DNA from: Euryarchaeota archaeon UBA602
Lineage (GTDB): Archaea; Thermoplasmatota; Poseidoniia; Poseidoniales; Thalassarchaeaceae
Reading direction: 5' to 3'
Assembly: GCA_002498455.1 (NCBI GenBank)
Contig: DAHO01000040.1
Location: forward strand, 1 to 6,325
DNA length: 6,325 bases
Positions 5,272-6,325 of this stretch are shown here, piece by piece (positions within the stretch are counted from its first letter, which is position 1; every line of letters starts with the position of its first letter). The notes beneath the pieces were generated by a model. The model saw only the letters and a list, made by a program, of their open reading frames with translations, ran no database searches and was not told the DNA's origin. The position numbers and the translations under genes were made by a program.

Positions 5272-6325
5272 ATGCGGCGTGTAGGGGTGGTTGGTGATGG
5301 CCTCACAGGCCTAATCGCATCTCTGTCCATCGGAAGTAATGGAGGTGAGGCCGCGTTATTCGGGCGCTCTGAACCGATGGGTGGATTGGCCTCTCCAGTA
5401 GATCCTGAAGCGACCTGGTTGTTCGATAAGGTGCCGATATTCTGGAGAGAAAAAAGTCATCTTCATCGTTTATTGAAACGCATGAAAGTCCCGATGCCAA
5501 CCCGTCAATTACCTCTTTCAAAATTGGCCGTAATTCGAGATGATCAGCGCAAAACCCTCCCCGCTCGTTCTGGCCTATTGCGCAAACCTACAGGCCCATT
5601 TGCATCTGAATGGATTCGATTGATTCAGGCGGCTCGAACTGGGACCACTAATCAATTACACGGGCCCATACGGGATGCAGCAATCCTCCTTTCGTTACTT
5701 TGGAATTGTCAACCTGTACCCAACGACGAAGCAGTGGTTGCTTTGGCTTGGAAGGGCCGACCGAAGGTCCCAATCGATGGTTGGTGTGGCGTTAGTGGTC
5801 GCCTCATCACGGCGTGTATGCAGACGGATGTCACATTCCATCTCGATGGACCTGTAACCGGATTTCGCAGAAACAAAAACGGACAAGTCGACGGAATCAA
5901 ACGAAAAGGCCGTGTTTTGCCTGTGGATGCAGTGATTCAAGCCTCTTCACGCGCCCAGTCATCATTGGTTGGGCGATATTTGGGGCTTTCCGGGCAATTC
6001 CTGCGTCCACATTCGGTACTTTGGGATGCGGATCGCAACGTCCTCCTCGTGGACTTGGCAGAAATCGCACCCGAGCGTGTGCCGGCTGAACACCGTCAGA
6101 AAGCAACTCTCCTGCATTGTCTATCATTTGGTCATTCAGAGACAGCTGAATCCCGAATCGAAGCTTGCTTAGATGCGCAATGTTCTGGATGGAGAAAGGC
6201 CATCGTTGAGGATTTCACAGACTCCAGCATCCGTCTACCGATTGAACCTCAATCTGGATTTGAGGATGGTGTATTCCACGCCCATGTCGACAATGCATTC
6301 TCCATTGGGAAACAGGCGCTCAATC
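5272..6325 (+). CDS. FAD-dependent oxidoreductase, N-terminal 351 residues (runs off right edge)
   Basis: The frame is open from the ATG at 5272 to the window end, so the gene is incomplete at its C-terminus. The protein begins MRRVGVVGDGLTGLIAS, whose GDGLTG (9-14) is the GxGxxG dinucleotide-binding loop of a Rossmann fold placed right at the N-terminus. This fixes the start codon. A second glycine segment, RSEPMGGLASPV (32-43), occupies the place of the GGR..S motif in phytoene-desaturase and amine-oxidase-like flavoproteins, but without the Arg. WCGVSGRLITAC falls at about 169-180, and VDAVIQASSR (about 218-227) resembles the segment after the substrate domain where the FAD domain resumes. 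I place it in the broad NAD(P)/FAD-dependent oxidoreductase group, most like the phytoene-desaturase/protoporphyrinogen-oxidase-like class. The substrate is unknown. No membrane segment or signal peptide is seen. It diverges from nadC and need not share its pathway. The upstream frame is also open, but nothing there resembles this fold. Confidence 0.8.
   Translation, partial: MRRVGVVGDGLTGLIASLSIGSNGGEAALFGRSEPMGGLASPVDPEATWLFDKVPIFWREKSHLHRLLKRMKVPMPTRQLPLSKLAVIRDDQRKTLPARSGLLRKPTGPFASEWIRLIQAARTGTTNQLHGPIRDAAILLSLLWNCQPVPNDEAVVALAWKGRPKVPIDGWCGVSGRLITACMQTDVTFHLDGPVTGFRRNKNGQVDGIKRKGRVLPVDAVIQASSRAQSSLVGRYLGLSGQFLRPHSVLWDADRNVLLVDLAEIAPERVPAEHRQKATLLHCLSFGHSETAESRIEACLDAQCSGWRKAIVEDFTDSSIRLPIEPQSGFEDGVFHAHVDNAFSIGKQALN

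Noticed and set aside
5303..5521. Minus-strand open frame of 72 codons
   Set aside because: It lies opposite the FAD oxidoreductase N-terminal region and shows no recognisable motif.
1..6325. tRNA, rRNA, CRISPR, transposon or integration-site signatures
   Set aside because: No cloverleaf-like sequence, direct repeat array, transposase motif or long terminal inverted repeat was seen on reading both strands; the window is almost entirely protein-coding.

Overview
The window looks like a compact archaeal genome segment. The strongest evidence is an archaeal-type phosphopantothenate synthetase (4-phosphopantoate--beta-alanine ligase, 3384-4148 minus), a family that replaces the bacterial PanC/PanK order of steps in archaeal CoA synthesis. 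Base composition is balanced, genes are tightly packed with overlaps of a few bases, and clear Shine-Dalgarno sequences are mostly absent. These traits would suit an uncultured marine euryarchaeon such as a Marine Group II/Poseidoniales lineage, but that placement is inference. No RNA genes, CRISPR arrays, insertion sequences or other mobile-element traces were seen.

Left part (1-2087, minus strand, transcribed right to left): three tightly spaced genes of unknown function. The first encodes a small acidic protein with a coiled coil and a winged-helix-like C-terminus. The second encodes a protein with two N-terminal membrane helices followed by a long coiled coil. The third, reading off the left edge, encodes a protein with a two-helix membrane hairpin and a soluble tail. 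None matches a family I recognise, and together they are the most plausible uncharacterised system in the window.

Middle (2197-5096): a plus-strand NAD(P)-dependent beta-decarboxylating dehydrogenase of the isocitrate/isopropylmalate family meets the minus-strand phosphopantothenate synthetase tail to tail, the two stop codons sharing TTAA. The synthetase lies 3 bases downstream of nadC (quinolinate phosphoribosyltransferase), so the two probably form a cofactor operon (NAD and CoA synthesis). The dehydrogenase combines a hydrophobic, IPMDH-like substrate helix with a Lys-Tyr cofactor loop as in NADP-dependent isocitrate dehydrogenase, so its substrate cannot be named with confidence.

Right part (5272-6325, plus strand): the N-terminal 351 residues of an FAD-dependent oxidoreductase with an N-terminal Rossmann glycine motif, divergent from nadC and running off the right edge. 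Both edge genes are incomplete, and several start codons (1476 gene, dehydrogenase, nadC) are uncertain as noted in each entry.
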